A DNA stretch of 64,000 bases from Saprospiraceae bacterium (GTDB lineage Bacteria; Bacteroidota; Bacteroidia; Chitinophagales; Saprospiraceae), in assembly GCA_020631355.1 (NCBI GenBank), contig JAHDHL010000021.1, positions 23,111-87,110 of the forward strand, in the 5' to 3' direction. Each line of letters opens with the position of its first letter. Positions within the stretch are counted from its first letter, which is position 1. Below are positions 7,293-16,863 of the stretch, piece by piece. Made by a program: the position numbers and the translations under genes. The notes beneath the pieces were generated by a model. That model was not told the DNA's origin, did not search any database, and worked only from the letters and a program-made list of their open reading frames with translations.

Positions 7293-10247
7293 TTGCAAAA
7301 TAAGCACCTAAACACTACGTTATTACTACTCAAGTCCCAAAATTATCATAATTTCATACTACACATACATATATGGATTATTAAAAAGCACCTACTCATA
7401 TTACTTTTTTCTTTCTTGTTCAAAACAGTGGTTTTTGGACAAGAATCTTATCTGGGTACACCATTCATACAATCATACAGTAAGGACGATTATGCCTCCG
7501 GACTTCACAATTGGGAAATCGGACAAGATAAGAGAGGTATCATGTACTTTGCTAATGATGCCGGACTATTGGTTCATGATGGTCGATTCTGGAACACCTA
7601 TTCCATTCCGAACAGAACGACTTTCCGTTCATTGGTCATTGCACCCAATGGCATCATCTATGGTGGAGCACAGAATGAGATAGGTTATTTCAAACCCAAT
7701 GACAATGGATTGTGGATTTTCCATTCCCTTAAAGAGAAAATTCCTGAACAACACAGGGAATTCGAGGATGTTTGGGATATCATATTCCTTAATGACGCCA
7801 TATTCTTCAGGTCTTCAGGTAAAGTTTTTAAATATGAGAACGATACCTTCGATGTAACAGAACAACTGGACGTACAATTTATTGGTAAGGTCGGTAATGA
7901 AATATGTGTACATGATGTACAGGAAGGCACTTATTTCCTTAGGAACGGAGAATATGTGGATAGTCCTATTGGCCAACATTTAATTGGTAATGAAGTGGAG
8001 GGTGTCATCCCAATGGATGGAGGATACATCGTACCAACTAAGGAAAAGGGTATCTTCTACATTTATAATGGAGAGAAAAGACCTTGGAATCCTACCATCC
8101 AAACCTATCTGAAAGAAAACAAGATAGAATCCATTGCCCAATTACCCAATGAACAATATGGAATAGGTACCATATATGGGGGTTTATTAATTGTCAATAA
8201 GGAAGGTGAGGTACTACAGCACATCGACAAGGAGGACGGACTTCCGAGCAATAGTATCCTAAGTCAGTATATTGACAAGGACAATAATCTTTGGATTGGA
8301 CTGGACAAGGGTATTGCCTATTTGCAGGTCAATTCAGAATTCACTAGAATATTTCCGGATGGTTCATTGGAGGGTGCCGGATATACAGCCAAGGTTCACA
8401 AAGGAATTCTTTACCTTGGCACCAATAATGGTTTGTATGCCACACCATTAGAAAAGAATACGAATCAGTTCAATTATTCAACACGGTTCCGACTCGTATC
8501 CGGAACCAAGAACCAAACATGGGGATTGGATATCGTTAATGATCAGTTGATTCTTTCCCATAGCGACGGAGCCTCCATTATTGAGGAGTATACTTCTCGG
8601 CCACTGGTCAATTCTTATGGTTATTGGTTATTCAATGAATTGGAACATACGGAACATCCCATTGTCGCAGGAACCTACGAGGGGATCTCTTTCTACAATA
8701 AGGGGAACAATGCCCCGTCACTCATCATGGATTTTAAAGGATTCAATGAGTCTTCTCGTTTTGTCGAGGAAGATCGTGACGGTAATATATGGGTTGCCCA
8801 TCCTTACAAAGGAATCTATAGGATTAGTACCTCTAAAGGAATCAGTACAGGAGTAGTTACATTATTGGGTCAGGCCGATGGTCTTCCATCCAATTTACAT
8901 AACCACTTATTCAAAATCGGGGATGAGATTATTTTTTGTGGCGAATACGGAACATATAACTATGACCCACAACAACGAAAATTCATACCCAATACTTCCT
9001 TTAATGAAATTTTTGGGGAACAGACCAAAATCAGAAGACTTTCAGAAACGGAAAATGGAAACATCTGGTTCATTACGGATAAAGAAGTGGGGTTTCTCAA
9101 CATTGATGACCTTGGTGTAGACAAGAAAATCAATAAGGTTGTTTATCCTGAGTTACAGGACTTGCTCATTGGAGGATTCGAAAGTATGTATCCATATAAT
9201 GAGAAAAATGTATTCATCGGAGCTGAGAAAGGATTCATCCACTTCCAACCCAAGAAAAGTGTAGCAACTGATAGTTTCTTTGAAATCATCATGCATGAGA
9301 TTGCTATCACCCAGCCCACTAGAATCCCCATATTCCACGGAAATTATTGGAAGGGAGAATGGGTTCAATCCGTCATTGATGCCAATGGTTATCTCCCCTA
9401 CTCCAATAATGCATTATCATTCCATTATTCCGCTACCAGTTTTGAGCACCAAGAGTATCTAAAATTCAGATATCAATTACAAGGATATCATGATGAATGG
9501 TCTGATTGGTCATCACAACGAGACAAGGAGTACACGAATTTATCACCCGGCCAGTATGTCTTCATGGTCCAAGCCAAGGATTACCAAGGCATTGAGACCC
9601 CTGTATATGTATATGTTTTCACTGTTGCCCCTCCTTGGTATCTTAGTACTTGGGCCTTTATTCTTTATGGCTTACTACTCTTGGCTTTGGTTTATCTACT
9701 GACCAAGTTCCTCAACAAACGTTATCAGGATCTTGAGGAAGACCACGAAAAAATCCTACAACAAACACAGGAAGAAATCAACAAACTGAAAAGTGAGAAG
9801 ATGGAACTGGAACTTGAGCACAAGAAAAGGGCGCTTGTATCCTCCACACTCCTATTGGTCAAGAAAAATGAAACCTTGGCTGAAATCAAGGATGAATTAT
9901 CCCATTTGAAAAAAGAAACAATTAATTCAAAACTCAAACCCAAAATCAATAAACTCATCCACAAACTCCAACAAAACGAGATATTGGATGAGGGTTGGGA
10001 ACAATTCATGTTGCACTTCAATGAATTACATGGTGATTTCCTTAAGAGACTCAAAAAACAGTATCCTAGCTTGACTCCTAAGGACCTCAAACTCTGTGGT
10101 TACCTTAGAATGAACCTGAATACAAAGGAAATTGCATCCCTAATGAACGTGAGTGTCAGGGGTGTGGAGGCCAGTAGGTACAGGTTAAGGAAAAAGATTG
10201 ATCTGGATAGTTCTGAGAATCTGACCGAGTTCTTTATGAATTATTAA
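7293..10247 (+). CDS. Two-component-propeller / Y_Y_Y sensor with C-terminal LuxR-type HTH (PUL regulator)
   Basis: 984 aa in the longest reading. About 700 residues of reg_prop beta-propeller repeats (DGLPSN, NLWIGLDKGI, NIWVAHPYKGI motifs) precede a Y_Y_Y domain (about 715-790) and one membrane segment (about 788-810). A charged coiled coil (about 815-890) and a helix-turn-helix follow (LTPKDLKLCGYLRMNLNTKE, then RGVEASRYRLRKK). This is a one-piece regulator: periplasmic sensor, cytoplasmic DNA-binding end and no kinase. It is divergent from susC and is the likely activator of the glucan operon. The start is unclear: the only common start codon before the signal peptide is TTG at 7293, and the signal peptide proper begins near 7377 without an in-frame ATG. 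Its true start or a one-base error is discussed in the findings. Confidence 0.88.
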   Translation: MQNKHLNTTLLLLKSQNYHNFILHIHIWIIKKHLLILLFSFLFKTVVFGQESYLGTPFIQSYSKDDYASGLHNWEIGQDKRGIMYFANDAGLLVHDGRFWNTYSIPNRTTFRSLVIAPNGIIYGGAQNEIGYFKPNDNGLWIFHSLKEKIPEQHREFEDVWDIIFLNDAIFFRSSGKVFKYENDTFDVTEQLDVQFIGKVGNEICVHDVQEGTYFLRNGEYVDSPIGQHLIGNEVEGVIPMDGGYIVPTKEKGIFYIYNGEKRPWNPTIQTYLKENKIESIAQLPNEQYGIGTIYGGLLIVNKEGEVLQHIDKEDGLPSNSILSQYIDKDNNLWIGLDKGIAYLQVNSEFTRIFPDGSLEGAGYTAKVHKGILYLGTNNGLYATPLEKNTNQFNYSTRFRLVSGTKNQTWGLDIVNDQLILSHSDGASIIEEYTSRPLVNSYGYWLFNELEHTEHPIVAGTYEGISFYNKGNNAPSLIMDFKGFNESSRFVEEDRDGNIWVAHPYKGIYRISTSKGISTGVVTLLGQADGLPSNLHNHLFKIGDEIIFCGEYGTYNYDPQQRKFIPNTSFNEIFGEQTKIRRLSETENGNIWFITDKEVGFLNIDDLGVDKKINKVVYPELQDLLIGGFESMYPYNEKNVFIGAEKGFIHFQPKKSVATDSFFEIIMHEIAITQPTRIPIFHGNYWKGEWVQSVIDANGYLPYSNNALSFHYSATSFEHQEYLKFRYQLQGYHDEWSDWSSQRDKEYTNLSPGQYVFMVQAKDYQGIETPVYVYVFTVAPPWYLSTWAFILYGLLLLALVYLLTKFLNKRYQDLEEDHEKILQQTQEEINKLKSEKMELELEHKKRALVSSTLLLVKKNETLAEIKDELSHLKKETINSKLKPKINKLIHKLQQNEILDEGWEQFMLHFNELHGDFLKRLKKQYPSLTPKDLKLCGYLRMNLNTKEIASLMNVSVRGVEASRYRLRKKIDLDSSENLTEFFMNY

Positions 10248-10393
10248 TTCAAACAAGCCCTACCCACCCAATCCGAACACCAATTATTCATTGGCACTTG
10301 CTCCCGTTATCCTAATTTTTGTTTATCCATTCCGAATTTCTCGCAATTTAGTGTAATTTAAACACTTATTATTCAACCAATCCTTACATCACT

Positions 10394-12229
10394 ATGGGTT
10401 TATCTACTCCTGATATCATATTTTTCATTGGATACATTTGTATCATGGTTGGCTTTGGAATCTGGATTTCCAATAAGGATAAGGGCAATCAAACATCAAA
10501 GGATTACTTCCTTGCCAGTAAGTCACTTCCTTGGTGGGCTGTAGGTGGCTCCCTTATTGCTTCCAACATTTCAACGGAACAAATATTAGGCATGAATGGC
10601 TCAGCCTTTGCTATTGGGCTGGCCATATCAGCATATGAACTCATGGCTGCCATTACCTTGATTCTGGTGGCCAAATACTTCTTACCTGTTTTCATTAAGG
10701 AGGGCATTTATACCATGCCCCAATTCCTTGAACAAAGATACAATGGTACAGTACGCTCAATCATGGCGTTCATCTGGGTAGCCCTCATTATATTCGTTAA
10801 CATTACCTCTATCTTTTATCTGGGAGGATTGGCCATCGAAAACATTACAGGTTGGCCATTGATCTATGGAATCATTGGATTGGCGCTTTATTCAGCAGCT
10901 TTCTCCATTTTCGGTGGTTTGAAAGCAGTAGTTTGGACAGATGTGGCTCAGGTAGTCGTATTGGTTATTGGGGGATTGGTAGCGAGTTATATGGTGGTTT
11001 CTTTCGTTGGAGGCGGAGGTTATATCGCAGGCCTGAAACAGTTATTTGCCGAAGCACCTGAGAAATTCGATATGATTTTTGAAAAAACCACAACATACAT
11101 TAATATTCAAACAGGAGAAGAAGAATCAGCCTACAAGCACCTTCCGGGTATTTCCGTACTTATCGGAGGAATGTGGATTGCCAATCTTTACTATTGGGGA
11201 AACAACCAATACATCATACAAAGAGCATTGGCTTCCAAATCCATAAAAGAAGCACAAAGAGGTGTAGCTTTTGCTGCAGCACTGAAAATGCTGATGCCAC
11301 TCATCGTAGCTATTCCAGGTATCGCGGCCTTTGTCATACTACAAGACCCTGCTGCCTATGGTTTTGAGGGAACAGGTATCAACAAGGCGGATGAAGCATT
11401 TCCTTGGGTTCTGAACAACTTTGTTCAGGATGGCTTGAAAGGATTGGTATTTGCAGCCTTGGTGGCAGCAATCGGTTCTTCTATCAGTTCGATGGTCAAT
11501 AGTGTATCTACCATGTTTACCCTTGATATTTACAGACCTTTATTTTATAAAGGGAATGATGAGGCATTCGAAAATGACAAACACCTTGTTACCGTGGGTA
11601 AGATTGTTGCGACGGCTTGTTTGGTCATTGGAATCCTAGTAGCACCTTTCCTTGGGAGCTTGGAACAAGTCATCCAGTTCATTCAGGAATTCACCGGATT
11701 CCTGAGTCCGGGTGTTCTGGTCGTATTCATTCTGGGTATGTTCTGGAAAAGAGCAAATGCCAATGCAGCACTGATTGTGGTGATTTCATCCATTCCATTA
11801 TCATTCATACTAAAATTCCTAGATGCGCAAGCTATTCTACCCATGCCTTTCCTTGATAGAATGGGTTTGTCTTTCCTCATACTTACGACAATGATGGTTG
11901 GATTCTCCCTATTCTTCAATAATAAACCAAAGGAGGGACCTTCTGATTTCGCTTTGAGAATGATTGTTCTTGTAGCTCTTATCCTTATTTCAGTACCATC
12001 AGGATTCAAGTTCGTATTGGACCAACCATCTGACACGCCAGCCTGGATGGGTTATCTTATCCTCGCCTTATCAGCAGTGGTATTCGCAATGATTCTTATG
12101 GAAAAGAATGAGGATGATCCCAAAGCAATACAAACAGACAATAGTCTATTCAAAACAGATTTGGTATTCAATACCTCTGCTATGATCGTTGTCGCTATAT
12201 TGGCTATTACATATTGGACACTTTGGTAA
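10394..12229 (+). CDS. Sodium:solute symporter (SSS/SLC5 family, SGLT-like)
   Basis: 611 aa with about 14 hydrophobic membrane segments. The SSS hallmarks are present: SKDYFLASKSLPWWAVGGS in the first loop, a SNISTEQILGM segment in TM1-2, GGLKAVVWTDVAQ, and a helix with IGSSISSMVNSVSTMFTLD. This version is close to sodium/sugar cotransporters of Bacteroidota. It should move a sugar, or another small solute, across the inner membrane with Na+. It follows the PUL regulator by 146 bp in the same direction. Uptake of glucose freed by the GH3/GH16 enzymes is a reasonable inference, but the substrate cannot be read from the sequence. Confidence 0.92.
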   Translation: MGLSTPDIIFFIGYICIMVGFGIWISNKDKGNQTSKDYFLASKSLPWWAVGGSLIASNISTEQILGMNGSAFAIGLAISAYELMAAITLILVAKYFLPVFIKEGIYTMPQFLEQRYNGTVRSIMAFIWVALIIFVNITSIFYLGGLAIENITGWPLIYGIIGLALYSAAFSIFGGLKAVVWTDVAQVVVLVIGGLVASYMVVSFVGGGGYIAGLKQLFAEAPEKFDMIFEKTTTYINIQTGEEESAYKHLPGISVLIGGMWIANLYYWGNNQYIIQRALASKSIKEAQRGVAFAAALKMLMPLIVAIPGIAAFVILQDPAAYGFEGTGINKADEAFPWVLNNFVQDGLKGLVFAALVAAIGSSISSMVNSVSTMFTLDIYRPLFYKGNDEAFENDKHLVTVGKIVATACLVIGILVAPFLGSLEQVIQFIQEFTGFLSPGVLVVFILGMFWKRANANAALIVVISSIPLSFILKFLDAQAILPMPFLDRMGLSFLILTTMMVGFSLFFNNKPKEGPSDFALRMIVLVALILISVPSGFKFVLDQPSDTPAWMGYLILALSAVVFAMILMEKNEDDPKAIQTDNSLFKTDLVFNTSAMIVVAILAITYWTLW

Positions 12230-12273
12230 TCATTTAAATCGTACCTTAGTCATCCAATCGAAATGTAATATTT

Positions 12274-13035
12274 ATGGATATCCAACATTTGGCACAAATC
12301 ATAGATGATGCCGCAAAGAATGCCATAGCCATTCCACAATTGAGCATTGATCATCCTTTTGATGAAACAACAGCCTATGATATTCAGGCTGCCTCAATCC
12401 AAAGGCGCATCCAAAGGGGGGAACAACTGGTAGGGCTCAAGATGGGCTTCACTTCATATGCCAAAATGGAACAGATGGGTGTCCATGATATGATATGGGG
12501 TAGATTGACTGACCAAATGCTAATCCAGAATGGTGAAACCATATCATTGGATACAATGATACATCCTAGGGCAGAGCCAGAAATCTGCTTCAGAATCAGT
12601 AAGGATGTAGATAAGCAACTGACCATGGATGATATTCCTGAATATGTGGATGGAATTGCGGCAGCTATCGAAATCATAGATTCTCGTTATCAGAACTTCA
12701 AATTCTCATTAGAGGATGTCATTGCAGACAATTGTTCTTCTACAGGCTTCGTGGTTGGGGAATGGCATCCTATTGATACTCCTCTTTCCAATCTTAGCAT
12801 GAATTTATCATTTGATGGGAAACTGCAACAAGAGGGGAATTCGGATGCCATTTTGGGAAATCCTTGGCAATCATTACTCGATGCCAGTCGATTAGCAATC
12901 AAATACGGTGAATCCATAAAAAAAGGAGCTTACATTATGGCTGGAGCAGCCACACCCGCAACTTATATCAAGGAAGGAATAATGGTTCAGGCAGAGGTAG
13001 AACGTCTGGGTTCCGTATCATTCAACGTAAAATAA
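12274..13035 (+). CDS. 2-keto-4-pentenoate hydratase / 4-oxalocrotonate decarboxylase family enzyme
   Basis: 253 aa, the normal length for the MhpD/DmpH group of the fumarylacetoacetate hydrolase fold. Seen in the sequence: GLKMGFTS near residue 55, PRAEPEICFRI near 100 (metal-binding Glu positions), and a conserved AAIEIIDSRYQNFKF followed by DVIADNCSSTGFVVG. Family members hydrate 2-hydroxypentadienoate or decarboxylate 4-oxalocrotonate in meta-cleavage pathways, with Mg2+ or Mn2+. No other meta-cleavage gene is nearby, so the true substrate may differ. It starts 44 bp after the symporter gene and may share its transcript. Confidence 0.85.
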   Translation: MDIQHLAQIIDDAAKNAIAIPQLSIDHPFDETTAYDIQAASIQRRIQRGEQLVGLKMGFTSYAKMEQMGVHDMIWGRLTDQMLIQNGETISLDTMIHPRAEPEICFRISKDVDKQLTMDDIPEYVDGIAAAIEIIDSRYQNFKFSLEDVIADNCSSTGFVVGEWHPIDTPLSNLSMNLSFDGKLQQEGNSDAILGNPWQSLLDASRLAIKYGESIKKGAYIMAGAATPATYIKEGIMVQAEVERLGSVSFNVK

Positions 13036-13204
13036 TTATCAATACACCAAACTTATTAACTCATCTGATAAATTATAACATTCATCATTAAACTACTGAT
13101 ACTCATCTAAGGTTAAAAAAATTCGTACAACCTAGGTCATTCTGTTATTGTCATTCAACCAGTAGGTCTTTTGACCTATCTTATTGATTAACAAAACCAG
13201 AATC

Positions 13205-15193
13205 ATGAAAAGACCTATTTTATTTCTACTCACACTATTTATGATTACAAACTTAACAGCTCAAGAAAAAAAGGAACTTCCTGGCAATACGAGTCTACCA
13301 TCCTCAAAGGACGACTTAGCCCAATTAGCAGCCAAGGACCAAGGAACATACAGGTATTCTGTCGAAGACTATTTCCAGAAACCCAAACAGTCATCGTTCC
13401 AGTTCTCACCTAATGGAAATTATTTTTCATATAGGGAAAAGGATGATAATAAGAAGAACCATGTATATGTAAAGAATACCCGTACCGATGAGGTATTCAA
13501 GGCTATAGAGGAAACAGAAGAATTGGTCAGGGGATATGGCTGGGCCAATGACAACCGTCTAATCTATATCAGTGACAAGGGCGGTGATGAGAACTATCAG
13601 CTCTTTGCTGTGGATTTGGATGGTAAGAACCCCAAGGCACTCACACCATTTGATGGTGTAAGGGTAGGTATCATCAATAGTCTGAAAGAGCAACCCGACT
13701 ACATGATCGTTTCTATGAATAAGAATAATCCTCAAATATTCGAACCATATAAAATCAATATCAATACTGGGGATTTGGAACAATTGTATGAGAACAATGA
13801 TGTAGCCTCCCCTATCGCTGGATATGATTTTGATAAAAGTGGTAATCTGAGGGCTTTCACCAAACAACAGAATGGAACAGAGTATGTACTTTACTATAGG
13901 GTTGAAAAAGATGGGGAATTCGAACCTGTCGTTAAGACCACATGGAAAGACAATTTCTATATCATGGGATTTGACCACAGTACCAAGAATCCTCATGATG
14001 CTTATGTGATGTCCAATCTGGAAAGTAATACCAATGAAGTCCTCCTCTATGACTTTCAGAAGAAAAGTACGATTAGGAAGGTATACAGCAACCCTACTTT
14101 TGATGTTGGAGGAATGGCTCGTTCTAGAAAAAGGAATTATGAGATTGATTACTTCTACTATAATGGCGAAAAATCCCACATCGAGCCAGTAAGTGATTAT
14201 TACAAGAATCTGCATTCCAAATTCAGGAAACAATTCGGTAATATGGATTTTTCGATTTCCGATTATACCGACAATGAGGATAAGTACCTGATTTATGTCA
14301 GTAGTGATAAGGTGTATGGCATGTACTATCTCTACGATGTAAGAAAGGATAACTTCAAGAAGTTACTGAATCTTATGCCACAACTGGCAGAGGAGGATAT
14401 GGCAGAGATGCGTCCCATCAAATTCAAGAGTAGGGATGGACTTGACCTATACGGTTACATTACAATACCTAATGGAGCGAGTAAGGATAAGCCCGTTCCG
14501 ATGATAGTCAATCCTCATGGTGGCCCTTATGGCCCCAGGGATTCTTGGGGATTCAATCCTGAAACACAGTTGTTTGCCAGTCGTGGATATGCCACACTAC
14601 AAATCAATTATAGAGGGAGTGGTGGATATGGTAAGGAATTCTCCATGGCAGGTAATAAGCAGATTGGTCGTAGAATGTTGGATGACCTAGAAGATGGCGT
14701 AGCATATGCAAAATCCTTAGGATTCATAAGTGAGGATAAGGTTGCTATCTATGGAGCCAGCTATGGTGGTTTGGCTACCCTGGGTAGTTTGGTCAAAACC
14801 CCGGACCTCTATGTCTGTGGTGTTGATTATGTTGGCGTTTCCAATCTGTTTACTTTCTTCAATTCTTTCCCTCCTTACTGGAAACCATTCCTTGGACAGG
14901 TTTATGAACAATGGTATAACCCTGAAAGTGAGGAAGATAAGAAAATAATGAAAGAGGTTTCCCCTGCATTGAACGTGGATAAGATTACCAAACCCTTGTT
15001 TGTAGTACAAGGAGCTAATGATCCGAGGGTAAACATTGATGAATCCGACCAAGTTGTATCCAATTTAAGGGAAAGGGGTGTCGATGTTCCCTACATGGTC
15101 AAATATGACGAGGGACATGGTTTCGGACATGAGGAAAACAGAATTGAACTATATAAGTCGATGATGGGATTCTTTGCAATGCATCTTAAATAG
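13205..15193 (+). CDS. Prolyl oligopeptidase family (S9) serine peptidase, secreted
   Basis: The ATG at 13205 (662 aa) is chosen because it opens a signal peptide ending at LTAQ; an ATG-free extension to 13184 adds seven residues. An N-terminal beta-propeller (about 50-390) precedes the alpha/beta hydrolase domain (about 400-662). The catalytic triad is intact: Ser519 in GASYGG, Asp606 in GANDPRVN and His638 in DEGHGF. The class is DPP/acylaminoacyl peptidase-like, acting on short peptides in the periplasm. It is monocistronic between a 170-bp spacer and a strong terminator at 15213-15251. Confidence 0.92.
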   Translation: MKRPILFLLTLFMITNLTAQEKKELPGNTSLPSSKDDLAQLAAKDQGTYRYSVEDYFQKPKQSSFQFSPNGNYFSYREKDDNKKNHVYVKNTRTDEVFKAIEETEELVRGYGWANDNRLIYISDKGGDENYQLFAVDLDGKNPKALTPFDGVRVGIINSLKEQPDYMIVSMNKNNPQIFEPYKININTGDLEQLYENNDVASPIAGYDFDKSGNLRAFTKQQNGTEYVLYYRVEKDGEFEPVVKTTWKDNFYIMGFDHSTKNPHDAYVMSNLESNTNEVLLYDFQKKSTIRKVYSNPTFDVGGMARSRKRNYEIDYFYYNGEKSHIEPVSDYYKNLHSKFRKQFGNMDFSISDYTDNEDKYLIYVSSDKVYGMYYLYDVRKDNFKKLLNLMPQLAEEDMAEMRPIKFKSRDGLDLYGYITIPNGASKDKPVPMIVNPHGGPYGPRDSWGFNPETQLFASRGYATLQINYRGSGGYGKEFSMAGNKQIGRRMLDDLEDGVAYAKSLGFISEDKVAIYGASYGGLATLGSLVKTPDLYVCGVDYVGVSNLFTFFNSFPPYWKPFLGQVYEQWYNPESEEDKKIMKEVSPALNVDKITKPLFVVQGANDPRVNIDESDQVVSNLRERGVDVPYMVKYDEGHGFGHEENRIELYKSMMGFFAMHLK

Positions 15194-15212
15194 ATTTCTC
15201 CCTAATTCCATG

Positions 15213-15251
15213 ACTAAAGGCCCTTTGTCTGTCAGACAAAGGGCCTTTAGT
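15213..15251. terminator. Strong hairpin terminator after the S9 peptidase gene
   Basis: A 19-bp perfect inverted repeat (ACTAAAGGCCCTTTGTCTG and its complement) with a single central base begins 19 bp after the stop codon. The A/T-rich ends allow it to act in both directions. It separates the peptidase gene from the replication module. Confidence 0.8.
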
Positions 15252-15278
15252 GTATATTATGATTGGTTCTCCCCTACC

Positions 15279-15380
15279 CTATTGCGTCAAATTTATTAAA
15301 ACCATCCATTTTTAGTTTATAGGATACTTTTTCATTAGCAATTAGGGCAGTTCTGAACAACCCCTATTGCGTCAAATTGG
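15279..15380 (+). repeat. Two outlying copies of the origin repeat (CTATTGCGTCAAATT)
   Basis: The 15-mer CTATTGCGTCAAATT occurs at 15279-15293 and again at 15364-15378, 85 bp apart. The core TTGCGTC is the one repeated through 16.86-17.7 kb before the Rep gene. These two copies lie before the partition genes, so the repeat family brackets the parF/RHH pair. Confidence 0.8.
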
Positions 15381-15559
15381 TAACTCCCATTGTTTCACCA
15401 TTCTTCCTAGAAATCCCCATGCATGAAAAAGTACTTGATACCAATAAAAAAGAAAGCCGTTGTATATATTCGATTTTCTAAAAACCTGATGCCATAATAT
15501 TCAACTAAATTGGTCGCGAATCCTCGCAATTACTGATACAAGTAAAACCTTAAATAAGG

Positions 15560-15861
15560 TTCCGTGTGTTTAAGTATAAAATCAAACACACAAATACGCA
15601 TTTAATTATAAATTGAAACAAGTATTTACTGCAATACTTTTTAATTTTAAATACTGATAACAGTATTCACTTTATTACTTTTTTAATTTAATTAGTAAAT
15701 AATGTTTTATGCTTATACTTTTTTGATTAAAAACTTTTATATTTGTTTCAGTATTTATGGTAACAATTAAATACGCTCATGCTTAAATCAGTTTTTACGC
15801 TAAAATTTAAATACTGTTTTAAGTAAATACATAAAAGAGTAAACCATCAAATAAGTATTTC
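15560..15861. promoter_or_regulatory. AT-rich repeat block before the partition genes (candidate operator/centromere)
   Basis: A very AT-rich stretch carries many copies of an AGTATTTA/AAATACT motif in both directions. Copies include 15621-15630, 15631-15640, an exact pair AATACTG-4 bp-CAGTATT at 15650-15667, 15749-15758, 15809-15816, 15821-15830, and 15853-15861, which touches the parF-like start codon. An 8-bp inverted repeat GTGTGTTT/AAACACAC sits at 15564-15591. A TATATTTG -7 box (15738-15745) is embedded among the copies. By analogy with ParF/ParG systems, the ribbon-helix-helix protein may bind here both to repress the operon and to mark the centromere. The motif counts are read by eye. 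Confidence 0.55.
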
Positions 15862-16500
15862 ATGATTGTTTCAGTTACAAGTCTCAAAGGAGGGGTAGGG
15901 AAGTCTACATTATCAACCAATTTAGCCGTCTGTTTTGCCCACATGGGATACAAAGTTGCCATCGTTGATACGGATACGAACATGAGTTCTGTGCACTGGT
16001 CGGGTCTACGAGGCGATGAGAAGCCTTCTGTGGCCGTTTTTGGCATCACAGATAGCGATGCCTTACGAAAGAACGTCAAGAAGCTACAGGACGATTATGA
16101 ATTGGTCATAATTGACGGAAAACCGACCATCTCGAAATTGGTAAGTACCATTATCATGTTGGGGGATGTTGTTCTCATCCCATTGAAGCCATCAGGATTG
16201 GACATTTGGGCTACCGAACAGTTCCTAGAAAAGTACGAACAAGCCAAGACTTTGAAGGATGTAAAAGCATTTTTTGTGCTCAATGAATATGATCCAACAC
16301 TAAATCTAAGTAAGGAAACAAAAGAAGCATTAAAGGATTTAGAAATACCCACTTTGGAAACTACTTTAAAATCCAGGGTGTCCTATAAGGAAGCAATTGT
16401 AGTGGGAGAGGGTGTTTATGAATATCAGGATAAGAAAGCAAAAAAGGAAATCAGGGACCTAACAGAAGAAGTTCTAAAGTTACTTCAAGAGAACGCATAA
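15862..16500 (+). CDS. ParA/ParF-family partition ATPase
   Basis: 212 aa, the short size of the ParF (type Ib) group without an N-terminal HTH. The deviant Walker A box KGGVGKST is at residues 9-16. The Walker A' region reads VAIVDTDTN (usually D-x-D-P-Q, so the Pro is replaced), and a VIIDGKP segment follows near residue 85. Such ATPases move plasmid copies apart together with a small DNA-binding partner. The next gene, 11 bp downstream, encodes a basic ribbon-helix-helix protein, which fits a ParF-ParG-like pair. Located between the repeat block and the iteron-like region. Confidence 0.88.
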   Translation: MIVSVTSLKGGVGKSTLSTNLAVCFAHMGYKVAIVDTDTNMSSVHWSGLRGDEKPSVAVFGITDSDALRKNVKKLQDDYELVIIDGKPTISKLVSTIIMLGDVVLIPLKPSGLDIWATEQFLEKYEQAKTLKDVKAFFVLNEYDPTLNLSKETKEALKDLEIPTLETTLKSRVSYKEAIVVGEGVYEYQDKKAKKEIRDLTEEVLKLLQENA

Positions 16501-16511
16501 AGGATTAGATT

Positions 16512-16862
16512 ATGGCAAAGAAAAGATTAAACCTAAGGTCAACCATGAATAAGAATCAGGAAACTGAGCTTCCCAAAAAGGTTGAATTAAGAAAGAGTAC
16601 GAAGAACTTAGAGGAGGTTAAGGAAAAGGTTGAAGCCATCCATAAGGAAGAAGTTGCTGCACCCCAGGCTCCAGAGCCTGCCAAGAAGAAAACCAGAAGT
16701 CCGAGGAAAGCGTCCAAACTAACTACCGATAAGGAGGAAATCGTCAGGATTACCATTGACCTGCCCAAGGACCTGCATAAGAAACTGAAGATATACGCAG
16801 TCATGAATGAAGTGACGATAAGGAATCATGTGGTCTCGCTACTCAGGAAAAACCTGAAATAG
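16512..16862 (+). CDS. Small basic protein with C-terminal ribbon-helix-helix domain (ParG-like)
   Basis: 116 aa. The first 70 residues are charged, rich in Lys, Glu and Ala/Pro, and look disordered. Residues about 74-116 read as a ribbon-helix-helix domain: strand EIVRITIDLP, helix DLHKKLKIYAVMNE, helix TIRNHVVSLLRKNL. ParG proteins have the same plan, with a mobile tail that stimulates the ATPase and an RHH that binds the centromere. Position directly after the ParF-like gene supports this role. Named by context and fold pattern, not by close similarity. Confidence 0.75.
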   Translation: MAKKRLNLRSTMNKNQETELPKKVELRKSTKNLEEVKEKVEAIHKEEVAAPQAPEPAKKKTRSPRKASKLTTDKEEIVRITIDLPKDLHKKLKIYAVMNEVTIRNHVVSLLRKNLK

Positions 16863-16863
16863 T

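Noticed and set aside
13559..14233. Long minus-strand frame (224 aa) inside the S9 peptidase gene
   Set aside because: It lies wholly antisense to a gene with an intact catalytic triad and has no recognisable domain or spacing to other genes.
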